Shown here one piece after another: positions 27,021-37,260 of a DNA stretch of 64,000 nt (within the stretch, counting starts at the first letter, position 1; each line of letters opens with the position of its first letter). The stretch is from Chelativorans sp. ZYF759 (GTDB lineage Bacteria > Pseudomonadota > Alphaproteobacteria > Rhizobiales > Rhizobiaceae): the NCBI RefSeq assembly GCF_012911015.1, contig NZ_WVVV01000001.1:62001-126000 (forward strand), given 5' to 3'. The position numbers and the translations under genes are program-made. The notes under the pieces are model-generated. The model was not told the origin of the DNA. It saw only the letters and a program-made list of their open reading frames with translations, and searched no databases.

Positions 27021-27052
27021 AAGAAGCCCGGATCAATCGATCCGGGCTTCTT
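27021..27052. terminator. Bidirectional terminator between doxX and hisG
   Basis: A 14-bp perfect inverted repeat, AAGAAGCCCGGATC (27021-27034), loop AATC, GATCCGGGCTTCTT (27039-27052). Read from the plus strand it ends in TTCTTTC; on the minus strand it likewise ends in a T-containing arm. It sits between the convergent doxX and hisG stops, so it likely serves both. Confidence 0.8.
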
Positions 27053-27063
27053 TCATATGAGGG

Positions 27064-27762
27064 TCAGCTGTTGGCGTTCAGGCGCTCGGCCAGTTCGCGG
27101 ATCGCGACATCGTCGGCCGTAGATCGGCCCTTGCGCGAGACGGCAAGGCAAGCCTCGGAGCGCAGTATCACACCGTCGGACAGCACCTTCAGGTGGTTGG
27201 CTGTCAGGGTCGAGCCGGTGGTCGTGATGTCGACGACCACGTCGGCCGACCCGGCAGCGGGTGCACCTTCCGTGGCGCCCAGGCTTTCCACGATGCGGTA
27301 GACCTGGATGCCGTGCTGAGCAGAAAAAAACCTCTGGGTCAGCCGCCAGTACTTGGTGGCGATCCTGAGCCGCCTTCCGTGACGCTGCCGGAAATCCGCT
27401 GCAACGTCGTCGAGGTCGCCCATCGTGTCGACGTCGAGCCAGCAAGCAGGGACGGCAACCACCACATCGGCGCGTCCAAAGCCCAGTCTGGCGGCGATCT
27501 CGATGCGGTCGTCCATGTCTGCCAGGCTCTCCTGCAGGAGATCCTCGCCGGTAATGCCGAGATCGACCTTGCCCTGGCCCAGCTCGCGCGCGATCTCGCC
27601 AGCCGAGAGCAGCGCAACCTCGATGTCATCGCGCCCCTTGACGACCGCTCTGTAGCGACGGTCGTCACCCGGCTGCTCGATCTCGAGCCCGGCGCCAGCG
27701 AGGCGCTCCAGCGCCGCCTCCTTCAAGCGCCCTTTGGAGGGGAGGGCCAGTGTCAATGCCAT
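27064..27762 (-). CDS. hisG: ATP phosphoribosyltransferase, short form
   Basis: Catalytic subunit HisG(S) (232 aa) performing the first step of histidine synthesis, ATP plus PRPP to phosphoribosyl-ATP. The short form lacks the C-terminal regulatory ACT-like domain and needs HisZ, which is encoded just upstream. Visible landmarks are [18 protein letters not shown] at the start, GITGEDLL, and [18 protein letters not shown], the PRPP-binding loop. The start ATG at 27762 overlaps the hisZ stop in TAATG, giving strong coupling. The upstream in-frame extension to 27801 lies inside hisZ and is not used. Confidence 0.95.
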   Translation of the reverse strand: MALTLALPSKGRLKEAALERLAGAGLEIEQPGDDRRYRAVVKGRDDIEVALLSAGEIARELGQGKVDLGITGEDLLQESLADMDDRIEIAARLGFGRADVVVAVPACWLDVDTMGDLDDVAADFRQRHGRRLRIATKYWRLTQRFFSAQHGIQVYRIVESLGATEGAPAAGSADVVVDITTTGSTLTANHLKVLSDGVILRSEACLAVSRKGRSTADDVAIRELAERLNANS

Positions 27763-28880
27763 TACGCGCCTTCCCGCAATGCCGCGACCCGGTCGAGCCA
27801 AACTGAAAACCCAACGCCTGGAATAGGCGCCCCTGAACCCAGAAGGGTCAAGAGTCGGTCGTAGCGCCCGCCGCCAACCAGCGTGCGGTCGCTCCCCGAC
27901 ACCGAGACCTCGAAAACGAGCCCTGTGTAATAGTCGAGCGGCCGCCCAAAGCCGGCATCGTAATATGCGACATCTTCCGGCAGCCCGTGCTCGGCCAGCA
28001 CTCTGGCACGCGCGCCGAATGCTTCCAGCGCCGCCCCTAGAGAAATGCCCGTCTCGCCCGCAAAGGCACGCAGCGCGTCGCCCGCTCCTCGCAGCGGCAC
28101 CCGTATGGACAGGAAGGCCTGCAATGCCGCCAGCGCGTCCGGCGCAAGGCGAACGCTGGCAAGTTCGGACTTCTCGATGAGGCGCGCTGCAATATCTTCG
28201 GGCTGACGGCCCGCATGAGCCGATATGCCGGCCTCCTCCATGCGTTCGGACACATGGCTGGCAAGCATCTGCTTGTCGCCAGCAGCGACAAGTTCGACGA
28301 CATCGTCTGGCAGTGGCGGCCTGCGTGGTGGGTTGGCCAGATCGGCCAAGGCGGATTTCAGCAGTTCCGGCGACCCAAACGCGCGGGCAAGCCGCTTCTG
28401 CCAGCCACGCGGCAGACCGAGTGCCGCCAGCACCGCCTCGAATACCCGCTGGTCACCGAGCGTAACACCGAGCGGCCTGCCAGGCAGCAGGGCTGCAATC
28501 AGCGCGTGGGCGTCTGCGATGGAGCGCGCATCGGCCTGAGCCGTATCTGCGGTGCCCAGATCCTCAATGCCCGCCTGAAAAAACTCGGCCCCGCCTTCGC
28601 GGCGCTGGCGGAATACTTCGCCTAGATATGCATAGCGACGCGGCGTGCCCGATCGATTGGCGATGTGATCCAGACAGACCGGAATGGTGAACTCCGGACG
28701 CAGACACAGCGTCTCGCCCGTCTCGCTTTCGGTAAGAAATATACGGCGGCGCAGCTCCTCGCCTGCCATGTCGAGAAAGGGGTCAGCCGGCTGGATTACC
28801 GGCACCTCGACCAGTTCAGCCCCGCGCGCGGCGAAATGGGCAAGGATGTCGTCGGCAAAGGCGGGATAGCGCGCGGTCAT
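27762..28880 (-). CDS. hisZ: ATP phosphoribosyltransferase regulatory subunit HisZ
   Basis: HisZ (372 aa), a catalytically inactive paralogue of histidyl-tRNA synthetase that activates HisG(S) and mediates histidine feedback in a hetero-octamer. The class II motif 2-like arginine segment ([14 protein letters not shown]) and the [10 protein letters not shown] block are present, while the anticodon-binding domain of HisS is absent, as expected. ATG 28880 overlaps the hisS stop in ATGA. The order hisS-hisZ-hisG in one overlapping operon couples tRNA charging with histidine synthesis. Confidence 0.93.
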   Translation of the reverse strand: MTARYPAFADDILAHFAARGAELVEVPVIQPADPFLDMAGEELRRRIFLTESETGETLCLRPEFTIPVCLDHIANRSGTPRRYAYLGEVFRQRREGGAEFFQAGIEDLGTADTAQADARSIADAHALIAALLPGRPLGVTLGDQRVFEAVLAALGLPRGWQKRLARAFGSPELLKSALADLANPPRRPPLPDDVVELVAAGDKQMLASHVSERMEEAGISAHAGRQPEDIAARLIEKSELASVRLAPDALAALQAFLSIRVPLRGAGDALRAFAGETGISLGAALEAFGARARVLAEHGLPEDVAYYDAGFGRPLDYYTGLVFEVSVSGSDRTLVGGGRYDRLLTLLGSGAPIPGVGFSVWLDRVAALREGA

Positions 28881-30325
28881 CCCCGCTCCACCGCCTGGGC
28901 GTCGATGACGCCGCGGACTGCCTCGACCAACTCTTCTTCCTTCACGGAAAACTGCGCCGGGCGGCTTCCGCGCCATTCGGTGTTGTCGGTGATCTCGGCC
29001 GCGGCTCTGGCGCCGGCGACGAGGTCCTTGATCTCTACCTCGCCTTTTTCGCGCTCGTCACCGCCTTGGATGATGACGCAGGGCGCGCCGCGCCGGTCGG
29101 CATATTTCATCTGCGCCTTCATGCCCGACCCGCCGAGATACATCTCGGCGCGGATGCCGGCATCGCGCAGGCTGGCGACCATCTTCTGGTAGCGGCCGAG
29201 GCTTGTCGTGTCGCGATCCATGACCAGCACGACCACGGGGGCGATCGTGCCGGCATCGTTCAGCTTGCCGAGATTCTTCAGCGCCGTCATGAGGCGCGAG
29301 ACGCCGATGGAAAAGCCTGTCGCCGGCACGTCCTGGCCAGTGAAACGCTTGACCAGCCCATCATACCGCCCGCCGCCGGCAACCGAGCCGAAGCGTACGG
29401 TCTCGCCCTTTTCGTTGGTGACGGCGAAGGTCAGTTCGGCCTCGTAGACGGGACCGGTGTAATATTCGAGGCCGCGCACGACGGAGGGGTCGATCTTCAC
29501 CCGTCCGTCGTCGTAACCGGCGGCCCTGCATAGGGCCTCGATCTGGTTCAGTTCCTCGACACCTTCGTTGTTCTCGATTGCGCCGGTCTCAATGTATCCG
29601 AGCACCATGGCGATAGCATCTTCATCCAGCCCGGCACCCTTCGTAAAATCGCCACTCTCGTCCAACCGGCCCTTGCCCAGCAGCAACCGCACACCCTCCG
29701 GTCCGAACTTGTCGAGCTTGTCGATCGCCCGCAGCACGCCGAGTCGCCGGCCGGCATTCTCGTCGCCGCCAAGCCCGATCGCCTCCAGCACGCCGTCGAG
29801 CACTTTCCGGTTGTTCACCCGGATCACATAGTCGCCGCGCGCGATGCCGACCGCTTCCAGCGTGTCTGCCATCATCATCGCCATTTCGGCATCGGCCACC
29901 ACGCCGGGCGAACCGACGATGTCGGCATCGAACTGCATGAACTGGCGGAAGCGACCCGGCCCCGGCTTCTCGTTGCGGAACACCCAGCCCTGGCGATAGC
30001 TGCGATACGGCTTCGGCAGCTTCTCGAAATTCTCGGCCACAAAGCGCGCCAGTGGCGCGGTGAGGTCGTAGCGCAGCGACAGCCACTGCTCGTCATCGTC
30101 CTGGAAGGAGAACACGCCCTCGTTCGGCCGGTCCTGGTCGGGCAGGAATTTGCCGAGCGCGTCGGTAAATTCGATCATCGGCTGCTCGACGGGCTCGAAG
30201 CCGTAGAGTTCGTAGACGGCGCGGATCCGGCCCATCATCTCTTCGCTGGCGCGGATGTCTTCCGGCATGCGGTCGACAAAGCCGCGCGGCAGCCTTGCTC
30301 GCGTACGTTCAGCCTTGTCAGCCAT
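28877..30325 (-). CDS. hisS: Histidine--tRNA ligase
   Basis: Class II aminoacyl-tRNA synthetase (482 aa) charging tRNA-His. Class II motif 2 is visible as [20 protein letters not shown] and the histidine-A loop as [11 protein letters not shown]; motif 3 lies in [10 protein letters not shown]. The C-terminal anticodon-binding domain ([19 protein letters not shown] onward) completes the enzyme. ATG 30325 starts [16 protein letters not shown], the usual alphaproteobacterial beginning; the open frame upstream is not homologous. It is the first gene of the hisS-hisZ-hisG operon and overlaps hisZ by four bases. Confidence 0.96.
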   Translation of the reverse strand: MADKAERTRARLPRGFVDRMPEDIRASEEMMGRIRAVYELYGFEPVEQPMIEFTDALGKFLPDQDRPNEGVFSFQDDDEQWLSLRYDLTAPLARFVAENFEKLPKPYRSYRQGWVFRNEKPGPGRFRQFMQFDADIVGSPGVVADAEMAMMMADTLEAVGIARGDYVIRVNNRKVLDGVLEAIGLGGDENAGRRLGVLRAIDKLDKFGPEGVRLLLGKGRLDESGDFTKGAGLDEDAIAMVLGYIETGAIENNEGVEELNQIEALCRAAGYDDGRVKIDPSVVRGLEYYTGPVYEAELTFAVTNEKGETVRFGSVAGGGRYDGLVKRFTGQDVPATGFSIGVSRLMTALKNLGKLNDAGTIAPVVVLVMDRDTTSLGRYQKMVASLRDAGIRAEMYLGGSGMKAQMKYADRRGAPCVIIQGGDEREKGEVEIKDLVAGARAAAEITDNTEWRGSRPAQFSVKEEELVEAVRGVIDAQAVERG

Positions 30326-30341
30326 GTGAGAATCCGCCTGC

Positions 30342-30378
30342 AAAAATGAAAAAACCGGCGCCCGCGAAGGGCGCCGGT
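30342..30378 (-). terminator. Intrinsic terminator of the EF-hand gene
   Basis: Read on the minus strand: ACCGGCGCCC (30378-30369), loop CTTCG-type five bases, GGGCGCCGGT (30363-30354), then TTTTTTCATTTTT. This is a textbook rho-independent terminator located between the EF-hand protein stop (30426) and hisS (start 30325), and separates the two minus-strand transcripts. Confidence 0.88.
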
Positions 30379-30425
30379 GTCCTAACCGATCAGGCCGGAA
30401 GCGGCAAGGCCGCCGTGTCCGACCG

Positions 30426-31250
30426 CTATTCGGCTGCGGGCGCGCGGCGCTGGTGCCAGCCGCCCCGGCGCGGGCGCTCGCCGCTTTCCATGCGCTCCAT
30501 GCGGGCGAAGGCGCGCTCGGCGCGTTCGTCCACGGAGGCCAGGAACTCATCGCGCGAGATTTCGCCATTTCCGTCCGCATCGAGCCTGTCGAAGCGGGCG
30601 GCAGCCTGTGTTTCCAGAAGGGTCGAAAACTGCTCGAGATTCATGCCATCGCCCATCATGGCGCGCATCTCCCGCATGTGCTCAGGCCCCTGGCCGCGCA
30701 TGCCGCGCCCTTCCGTGCGCTCCGCGCCGGCCTGTCGGCGCTCCGAAAAGCGCTCGACACGAGCCTGCATGCCGGTCTCGAACTCCTCCAGCGAGATCAT
30801 GCCATCGCCATCGGTGTCGAGACGAGCGAACGCCTCCGCCGTGCGTTCGCCCAGGCGTTCGGCGCGCTGATCTGCGTCCATGCCACGCGTTCCGCCGCCG
30901 CGCGCGGCGCGCGGACCACCGCGCTCACCAGCACTGCGGGTAACGATACCGTCTTCGTTGGGACCCATGCGCGCGAACATGGCTTCGGCGCGTTCGCTCG
31001 CGGCTGCGACGAACTCGTCGCGCGAGAGGACCCCGTCTCCGGCAGCATCGAGCGCGTCGAACCGAGCGGTTGCCTGTTCCCGCATGTGCTCGGTGAAGCC
31101 TTCGAGCCCCATTTCCTGCATCTGCTCGACCATCTGGGCACGGCCAGCCTGACGATCGGTTCGCTCGCCGTCCGCAGGCGCCTGGGCATGGGCGGCCTGC
31201 CCTGCAATGGCGACCGAGGCCAGAAGGGTGGCAATGACGATCTTGTTCAT
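30426..31250 (-). CDS. Secreted EF-hand calcium-binding protein
   Basis: A 274-residue exported protein with signal peptide ([20 protein letters not shown], cleavage after AHA). Three canonical EF-hand loops are visible: [26 protein letters not shown] and [14 protein letters not shown] fourth, [11 protein letters not shown], is degenerate at its first position. The linkers are Arg-, Glu- and Met-rich, with an RGGGTRG-type stretch. Calcium buffering or signalling in the periplasm is the likely role; no enzymatic domain is seen. ATG 31250 begins the signal peptide. It has its own terminator and its own upstream region. Confidence 0.88.
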   Translation of the reverse strand: MNKIVIATLLASVAIAGQAAHAQAPADGERTDRQAGRAQMVEQMQEMGLEGFTEHMREQATARFDALDAAGDGVLSRDEFVAAASERAEAMFARMGPNEDGIVTRSAGERGGPRAARGGGTRGMDADQRAERLGERTAEAFARLDTDGDGMISLEEFETGMQARVERFSERRQAGAERTEGRGMRGQGPEHMREMRAMMGDGMNLEQFSTLLETQAAARFDRLDADGNGEISRDEFLASVDERAERAFARMERMESGERPRRGGWHQRRAPAAE

Positions 31251-31684
31251 CTGGTGTATCCTTGTCTGATGTCGGGCAAATCACCCAGCCCCACAGTGAC
31301 CGATCTCACATTACCGCGCGCTTGCCGGCGCATTACATGTGGGTAAGGCGCGGCGGCCGTCATTGACCCCTTGGGCGATGATGGAACCTCTTGTGGCGGT
31401 CTGGTTCTCATCGCCTTTCCGGCTTGCTGCTGTTTGCCGTCGCGGTCGGTTGGAAGAAACAAGACGATGCGGTCGCTGCGCCACGCCCGGTCGCATGAAG
31501 CCACCCGACATGGAGCCGCATCCACCGCCAGACGATGCGGCGCCATGTCTGATCATGCGAGGTTAATTATCGCCTTTAGCCTGCTGGACAGGGGATAAAC
31601 TCGTGATATAAACCCGACGCTTTCCGGCGGTCGACCAACGCCGCCGGGTCGACGATTTCGCACCATGCGGTCTCGACAATGCGT
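31251..31684. other. Intergenic region upstream of tRNA-Phe
   Basis: A 434-bp stretch between the minus-strand EF-hand gene and tRNA-Phe. Short frames on both strands lack ribosome-binding sites and conserved features. Repeats of the type GCATG/CATGCG are scattered at 31480-31560 but form no clear array. It must contain the EF-hand and tRNA-Phe promoters; neither was pinned down. Confidence 0.35.
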
Positions 31685-31760
<76 letters not shown>

Positions 31761-31959
31761 CTTCGCCTCTTTCGTCTCCCCTTCCTGCCTGCACCTAAGC
31801 TCCCGATCGTCGGCAACGCTCCGCAGATTCCTGCTTTCTGTCGCAGCATGGACGCGCCTTGCACCGCTCCGGAAACCAGACTAAGAAAGTCAAGTTTTAT
31901 CAGGTCTCGTCACCAAAACGATCAGGGGTGCACACCGCGTTGAGTGGAAAGGTTCTGGC

Positions 31960-32853
31960 ATGAGCTTCATGCCCGCTATGACCTGGCGCACTGAAGGTAT
32001 CAGCGTGCGGGCGCCCGTAAAGTGGCGGGCCTTCGATGGAATGATGGGCGCCTTCTGGGAAGCTGAATGCCATGGAGGCGCAACCGGGTATTATCTGGCC
32101 GAAGACCCGCGCATCATGATCTTCTTCGACAATGTGTCGGGCATCATCACCCTGTCCAACAGCAGCGCAGGCGACATGACCTGCTTTCGACCAATGCAGC
32201 GTGCGCACTATATTCCCGCCGGAATGCCCATGTGGACAAGGACAGAGACCCTCCACGCCTTTGCCCATCTCAATCTGCACATCCACAAGGACAGGCTGCT
32301 GCGCTTCCTCACCCAGTCCATCGGCCGATCGGCCGCCCTTGAGGCGATGCGCCGACCCGTCGAGACGCAGGACGTCGATGCGATCGAGCCGCTGGCGCGG
32401 CTTGTCGTCGATGAACTCGCACAGCCGACACGGCACCCGATCTTCATCGAGAGCCTCGTCGGCAGCATCGTGGCCGGATTACTGGACATCAACGATGCGA
32501 CAGGCAGTAGATGTGCCGGGCGCCTGACGCAGGCGCAGATGAAGAAGGTCGTGGCCCATGTCGAAAGCCGGGGCTTTGGGCGCGTGACGGTCGCCGAGAT
32601 GGCTTCGGTCGTGGGGCTTTCGGAAAGCTGGTTTGCCACCGTGTTCAAGCAGACCACCGGTGAAACGCCACTGCAGTGGAAGCTGGCCAGGCGCATCGAC
32701 ATGGCCAAGCAGATGCTGCTCGAAAACCACCATCCGCTGGCCGAAATCGCTGACCGCCTTGGATTCTCCGATCAGGCTCACCTGACGAAGGCGTTTCGCC
32801 AAGTGGTCGGCGAAACGCCCGCGGCCTGGCGCCGGACGCGCCTGTCCGCCTGA
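31960..32853 (+). CDS. AraC-family transcriptional regulator (iron-uptake locus)
   Basis: A 297-residue regulator. The N-terminal part (about 1-180) is a sensing/dimerisation region without recognised motif. The C-terminal 100 residues carry the AraC double HTH: GRVTVAEMASVVGLSESWFA and, later, HPLAEIADRLGFSDQAHLTK, ending in the usual P-x-x-W-R. It lies tail to tail with the TonB receptor gene and next to a siderophore ABC operon. By analogy with PchR/YbtA-type regulators it may activate these genes when the ferri-siderophore is present; this is inference from position. ATG 31960 follows AAAGG. Confidence 0.9.
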   Translation: MSFMPAMTWRTEGISVRAPVKWRAFDGMMGAFWEAECHGGATGYYLAEDPRIMIFFDNVSGIITLSNSSAGDMTCFRPMQRAHYIPAGMPMWTRTETLHAFAHLNLHIHKDRLLRFLTQSIGRSAALEAMRRPVETQDVDAIEPLARLVVDELAQPTRHPIFIESLVGSIVAGLLDINDATGSRCAGRLTQAQMKKVVAHVESRGFGRVTVAEMASVVGLSESWFATVFKQTTGETPLQWKLARRIDMAKQMLLENHHPLAEIADRLGFSDQAHLTKAFRQVVGETPAAWRRTRLSA

Positions 32854-32864
32854 TCCTGCGTGGC

Positions 32865-34994
32865 CTACCAGGTATGGCGAAGCGTTGCTGTGACGGATCG
32901 GCCCGGATTGTAGAAATCGGCCCCGAACCCGCCATAAGCGACATGCTTGGTGTCGAAGATGTTGGTCACGTTCATCTGCAGGGCCGTGTTTTCCTGGAGC
33001 TGATAATTGAACGAGGCATCGAACACGACGTTGCCGCCGGTCGACTGCGTGTTGGCGTCGTTGAAGAAATAGGCCCCCGTGTAGCGCGCGCCGACACCAA
33101 AAGTCATGTCGCCCCGCACGCCGTTGCCGCGCAGCGTATAGTCGGCCCATAGCGAAAAGCTGTGATTGGGGACGAAGGACAGCTGGTTGCCGATATTGCC
33201 GGCGGTGCCATTCTCCACGATCTCCGACATCATGTAGGAATAGGCGGCGATCAGATTGAAATTGTCCAGAACCTCCGCCTTTGCCTCGAGCTCGATACCG
33301 CGCACCCTCACCTCTCCGATGGTCTCGGGAAGATTGGTTGCGGGATTGGTGCGGGTGATGTTGGTCTTGGTCAAATCGTAGATGGCAGCCGTGAACAGAG
33401 CCGGGAAGGCCCAGGGCTGGTATTTGATGCCGGCCTCGCGCTGATGGCCACGCTCGGGCTCGACGCCGATTGAGGGCGGCGCAACCGATTCCGCGTAGCT
33501 GCCGTAGACAGAGAACTGGTCGGTGATTTTGTAGGTGAGCGCGCCACGCTTGGTGAGTTCGCTCACATCGGCCTCGCGGGTGACGCCGGACAGGTTGTTC
33601 GTCGAACTCAGGTCCAGCCAGTCGTTACGCAGGCCGATCGAGGCGATCAGCTTCTCGCTGAACGTGAACTCCTGCTGGACGAAGAGCGCGCGGCCCGACT
33701 TGCGACCATTGGTGCTGGCGAAGAGCGGCACGGATGCCGGCGCGCCGGTATAGACCGAGTTCGTCCAGTCGATGCCGGGCGCCGCGCCAAAGAAGCTATC
33801 GTTGCGGGTGCGATCATTGCTGTATTCGGCGCCCACTATGGTGCGGCTGTCGATGCTCTCCCAACTCGTATCGTATTGCAGCCGCCCGTCCATGATGAAG
33901 TGCTCGCGGCTGGACTCGTTGCCGAAGAAGGAGCGGCTGGCGATGGTCGACCCGTCTGTCGGCGTGGCCGAGATATAGGCATAACCGAAATCGGTGTTTG
34001 ACCGACTGTAGCGCGCGTTGGACGCGAAGGTCAGGCCATTGTCGAAATCATGATCGAACATGACGCTGACCGTGTCGCGTTTCACACCACGGAAATTGTA
34101 GTCGGGCTCGCCGAAGAACCTGCTGCGGTCGAAGTCCGTGCCCACGGGATGGCCGCCGCTGCCGGGCACGCCATCGCGCGAAAGATGGTCGTAGACCACC
34201 GTCAGGTTCGTCAGGGCAGTGGGACGCCACGTGAGGCCGCCCATAATGAAGCGGTTGTCGTCGCGCGAGAAGTCGTATTCTGCATGAGCTTTGCGGAACG
34301 TGCCGGTGAGGCGGTAGGAGAGGGTTTCGTCGCTGGTGATGTTGTCACCGAAATCGAACCCGACTTCGCCGCGCCGGAAAGATCCTCCGCTGAGATAGGC
34401 CTCGCCGAAGCGCTCGGTCCGCGGCGTCTTCGTGACGTAGTTGACCGAGCCCCCCGGATCGGAAACGCCAAATGACGAGGAATTGGCACCCTTGAGCACT
34501 TCAGCCCGCTCGAAGGCGTAAGGCTCCTCGCGAATGCCGCCGAAAGGCGCACCGATCGCCAACCCGTCGCGGTAGACCCATGCATCGAAGCCGCGGATCT
34601 TGAAGAAGTCAAAGCGGTCATCCGAACCATAGAAGTCGGTTACCGCGCCGGCGGTGTATTGAAGCACCTCTTCGGTGCTCTGGACGTTGCGGCGGCGGAA
34701 CTCTTCGGCCGTGATGACAGAGACGGATGCCGCCTCGTCAAGGAGTGGCGTCGCCAGCTTGCCGCCACCCGTGGTCCCTCTGGCAACGATGGACTTCTGA
34801 TCGTCGTCACCGACACCGGAGCCCGCGCCCTCGACCACGATTTCGGGCAGAAGCGTTGATCCGTCCTCCGAGACCTCCTGGGCCAGGGCCGCGCCGGACA
34901 TCATCAATACAAGCCCGGTCGAGCATAATAGCGCGCGCGTGCGTGCTCCCCCTGCTCTCGGCGTGTCGTTCGATACGTTCTGCCCACTCACCAT
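32865..34994 (-). CDS. TonB-dependent siderophore receptor
   Basis: Outer-membrane receptor (709 aa). Signal peptide (RALLCSTGLVLMMSGAALAQ), then a TonB box-like stretch LPEIVVEG, a plug domain with RRRNVQSTEEVLQYTAGAV, and a 22-strand barrel ending in aromatic W. The plug block KIRGFDAWVYRDGLAIG and the C-terminal NIFDTKHVAYGG match the ferrichrome/FhuE-type group. No N-terminal signalling domain is seen. ATG 34994 has GGTGGGA upstream; ATG 35009 is an alternative. Its promoter region is shared with the divergent ABC operon. It imports a ferric siderophore powered by TonB-ExbBD encoded elsewhere. Confidence 0.93.
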   Translation of the reverse strand: MVSGQNVSNDTPRAGGARTRALLCSTGLVLMMSGAALAQEVSEDGSTLLPEIVVEGAGSGVGDDDQKSIVARGTTGGGKLATPLLDEAASVSVITAEEFRRRNVQSTEEVLQYTAGAVTDFYGSDDRFDFFKIRGFDAWVYRDGLAIGAPFGGIREEPYAFERAEVLKGANSSSFGVSDPGGSVNYVTKTPRTERFGEAYLSGGSFRRGEVGFDFGDNITSDETLSYRLTGTFRKAHAEYDFSRDDNRFIMGGLTWRPTALTNLTVVYDHLSRDGVPGSGGHPVGTDFDRSRFFGEPDYNFRGVKRDTVSVMFDHDFDNGLTFASNARYSRSNTDFGYAYISATPTDGSTIASRSFFGNESSREHFIMDGRLQYDTSWESIDSRTIVGAEYSNDRTRNDSFFGAAPGIDWTNSVYTGAPASVPLFASTNGRKSGRALFVQQEFTFSEKLIASIGLRNDWLDLSSTNNLSGVTREADVSELTKRGALTYKITDQFSVYGSYAESVAPPSIGVEPERGHQREAGIKYQPWAFPALFTAAIYDLTKTNITRTNPATNLPETIGEVRVRGIELEAKAEVLDNFNLIAAYSYMMSEIVENGTAGNIGNQLSFVPNHSFSLWADYTLRGNGVRGDMTFGVGARYTGAYFFNDANTQSTGGNVVFDASFNYQLQENTALQMNVTNIFDTKHVAYGGFGADFYNPGRSVTATLRHTW

Positions 34995-35081
34995 CGTTGA
35001 TCCCACCATAGTCGCCGTTCGCCTGATCGATGCGCAATAGCGGCCGCCTGAGTGCCGCATGCGATGCCGGCTCAATTAACT

Positions 35082-35096
35082 TGAATGGAATTGTCA
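35082..35096. promoter_or_regulatory. Candidate RirA/IRO-type iron box
   Basis: TGA-N9-TCA (TGAATGGAATTGTCA), the consensus of the iron-responsive operator recognised by RirA in Rhizobium, lies between the divergent receptor and ABC transporter genes. This would repress both under iron sufficiency. A six-base-defined motif in about 240 bp can occur by chance, so this is a candidate only. Confidence 0.4.
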
Positions 35097-35233
35097 TGTA
35101 TTGGCAAATTCCGCGCTTTTGTATGTTCCTGCGGGAAATTTGAGATTCTGGCGCCCCGTCGGCCGCAGGGCGTTGACGCCCACCGTCGAAAGCTGACAGA
35201 GAAAGTCCACTTTTCACCTGCGAGGACGTTTCC

Positions 35234-36226
35234 ATGGTGTGGCGCTCTGTTTTCATTTGCCCGCTGGTCTGCCTGCTGGGCCTCTTTCCGGCTGTGGCGA
35301 TGGCCGAGGGCACGAATGGTTTTCCGCTCACCATCGAACATGCCTTCGGCACGACGGTGATAGACAAAAAGCCGACGCGGCCGGCCACGGTTGCGTGGGC
35401 AAACCATGAAGTTCCCCTGGCCCTGGGCGTGGTTCCGGTCGGCTTTGCCCGCGCCAATTTCGGCGACGACGACGGCAATGGCCTGCTGCCTTGGGTTGAG
35501 GACAGACTGGCCGAACTCGGCGCCGAGCCTCCGATCCTTTTTGACGAAGGCGACGGGATCGACTTCGAAGCGGTGGCTGCGAGCGAACCGGATGTTATCC
35601 TTGCCGCCTATTCGGGTATCAGCAGGTCAGATTACGAGACGCTAAGCCAGATTGCGCCGGTCGTCGCCTATGTGGGCACACCCTGGTCGACGGACTGGCG
35701 CGAGATGATCCGCCTGAACAGCGCGGGACTCGGTATGGTTGCCGAGGGCGAAGACCTGATCGATCGCCTCGAAAACGAGATCGCAGCGCGCGTGGCTGAC
35801 CATCCCGAACTAAGCGGCAAATCGGCGATGTTCCTGACCCATCTCAATGCGTTCGACCTCGGCACGATCAATTTCTACACGATCAACGACACGCGCGTTA
35901 AGTTCTTCCAGGATCTGGGATTGGGCAATCCTGCAAGCGTTGCCACGGCGGGTGAAGACGGTCGTTTTGCGGCCTCCATCAGCGCCGAGCGCATCGACGA
36001 ATTCGATGATGTCGACATCGTGGTCACCTACGGCGACGATCAGCTGCTGGACGCCGTCAGGTCCAACCCGCTGATCTCGCGGATGCCGGCGATCGCCGAT
36101 GGCGCCCTGGTTGTGCTCGGGCGCAACCCGTTGGGCACGGCTGCCAATCCAACCCCGCTATCGATCCCCTATGTCCTCGACGCCTATGTCGACATGCTTG
36201 CCAAGGCAGCCGGGAAGCGGGAATGA
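35234..36226 (+). CDS. Iron-siderophore ABC transporter, substrate-binding protein
   Basis: Periplasmic binding protein of the class III (FhuD/FepB) type, 330 aa. A signal peptide (FICPLVCLLGLFPAVAMAEG) precedes a fold with the typical opening FPLTIEHAFGTTVIDKKP, found in iron-siderophore binding proteins. It delivers the ferri-siderophore from the periplasm to the two FecCD permeases. ATG 35234 follows GAGG and starts the leader exactly. The stop overlaps the next start in ATGA (36223-36226); the whole five-gene operon is linked by such overlaps. Confidence 0.92.
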   Translation: MVWRSVFICPLVCLLGLFPAVAMAEGTNGFPLTIEHAFGTTVIDKKPTRPATVAWANHEVPLALGVVPVGFARANFGDDDGNGLLPWVEDRLAELGAEPPILFDEGDGIDFEAVAASEPDVILAAYSGISRSDYETLSQIAPVVAYVGTPWSTDWREMIRLNSAGLGMVAEGEDLIDRLENEIAARVADHPELSGKSAMFLTHLNAFDLGTINFYTINDTRVKFFQDLGLGNPASVATAGEDGRFAASISAERIDEFDDVDIVVTYGDDQLLDAVRSNPLISRMPAIADGALVVLGRNPLGTAANPTPLSIPYVLDAYVDMLAKAAGKRE

Positions 36227-37260
36227 GGTCTGTCTCAGCGGGCGTGCTGCCTCCGACGATCGGGCGCTCTGGCCACAGGCGCGGTCTCGTGCTTGCTGGA
36301 CTTGTGCTGTTTCTGCTGGCGCTGTGCGCGGCGTCCATCACGGTCGGCGCTCGCAGCGTGGCGTGGGCCGATATTGTTGCGGCGCTTTCGGGACAAGTCG
36401 AGACGGTCGGCCAGGCAGCCGTGGCACTGCGGGTTCCGCGCACGCTGCTGGCGGTGATCGCCGGCGCCGCGCTCGGTCTCGCGGGCGCGGTCATGCAGGG
36501 CGTCACGCGCAATCCGCTTGCCGACCCCGGCATTCTTGGCATCAACACCGGTGCTGCCCTCGCCGTCGTGATGGGCGTGGCGTGGTTCGGGATGGCTTCC
36601 ACGGGCGCTTTCGTCTGGGCCGCCACCGTCGGTGCCGCGCTGACGGCCATCTTCGTCTATGCGGTCGGCTCCATGGGGCGGGGCGGGGCAACGCCGCTGA
36701 AGCTGACCCTGGCGGGAGCGGCGACCTCCATCGCACTCGCCTCTCTAGTCATTGCCCTGGTGCTGCCCCGTAACGATATCGCCGGAGGTATCCGTGCCTG
36801 GCAGATCGGCGGCGTCGGCGGTGCCAGCTTCGAGCGTATCCTGCCTGTGCTGCCCTTCATTCTGGTGGGCCTTCTGCTGTGCGCCCTCTCGGCCAAACGG
36901 CTCAATTCGCTGGCACTGGGCGACGAACTCGCGGCGGGACTCGGCGAACGCGTCGCCATCGCACGTGCGACCGCGGCATTCGGGGCCGTGCTGCTGTGCG
37001 GGGCGGCCACGGCCGCATGCGGGCCCATCGGATTCGTCGGTCTTGTCGTGCCGCATCTCTGCCGCCTGCTCGTCGGTGTCGATCACCGCTGGCTGCTGCC
37101 ATACTCGGTTGTCGGCGGCGGGTGTCTGCTGGTCCTCGCCGATATTGTGGGACGCGTGGCCGCACGTCCGGCCGAAATCGATGTCGGCATAATCACCGCC
37201 CTTGTCGGCGCTCCGTTCTTCATCTGGATCGTCCGGCGTCAGAAGGTGCGTGAGTTATGA
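36223..37260 (+). CDS. Iron-siderophore ABC transporter permease 1 (FecCD family)
   Basis: Inner-membrane permease (345 aa), about ten membrane helices. The FecCD hallmarks VPRTLLAVIAGAALGLAGAV, MQGVTRNPLADPGILGINTG and the late CGPIGFVGLVVPHLCR coupling-helix region are all present. It pairs with the following permease to form a heterodimeric channel. Four-base overlaps on both sides indicate translational coupling. Confidence 0.95.
   Translation: MRSVSAGVLPPTIGRSGHRRGLVLAGLVLFLLALCAASITVGARSVAWADIVAALSGQVETVGQAAVALRVPRTLLAVIAGAALGLAGAVMQGVTRNPLADPGILGINTGAALAVVMGVAWFGMASTGAFVWAATVGAALTAIFVYAVGSMGRGGATPLKLTLAGAATSIALASLVIALVLPRNDIAGGIRAWQIGGVGGASFERILPVLPFILVGLLLCALSAKRLNSLALGDELAAGLGERVAIARATAAFGAVLLCGAATAACGPIGFVGLVVPHLCRLLVGVDHRWLLPYSVVGGGCLLVLADIVGRVAARPAEIDVGIITALVGAPFFIWIVRRQKVREL

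Noticed and set aside
31480-31560. CATGCG/GCATG-like repeated words before tRNA-Phe as a repeat array or CRISPR
   Set aside because: Irregular spacing, no constant repeat unit, no cas genes.
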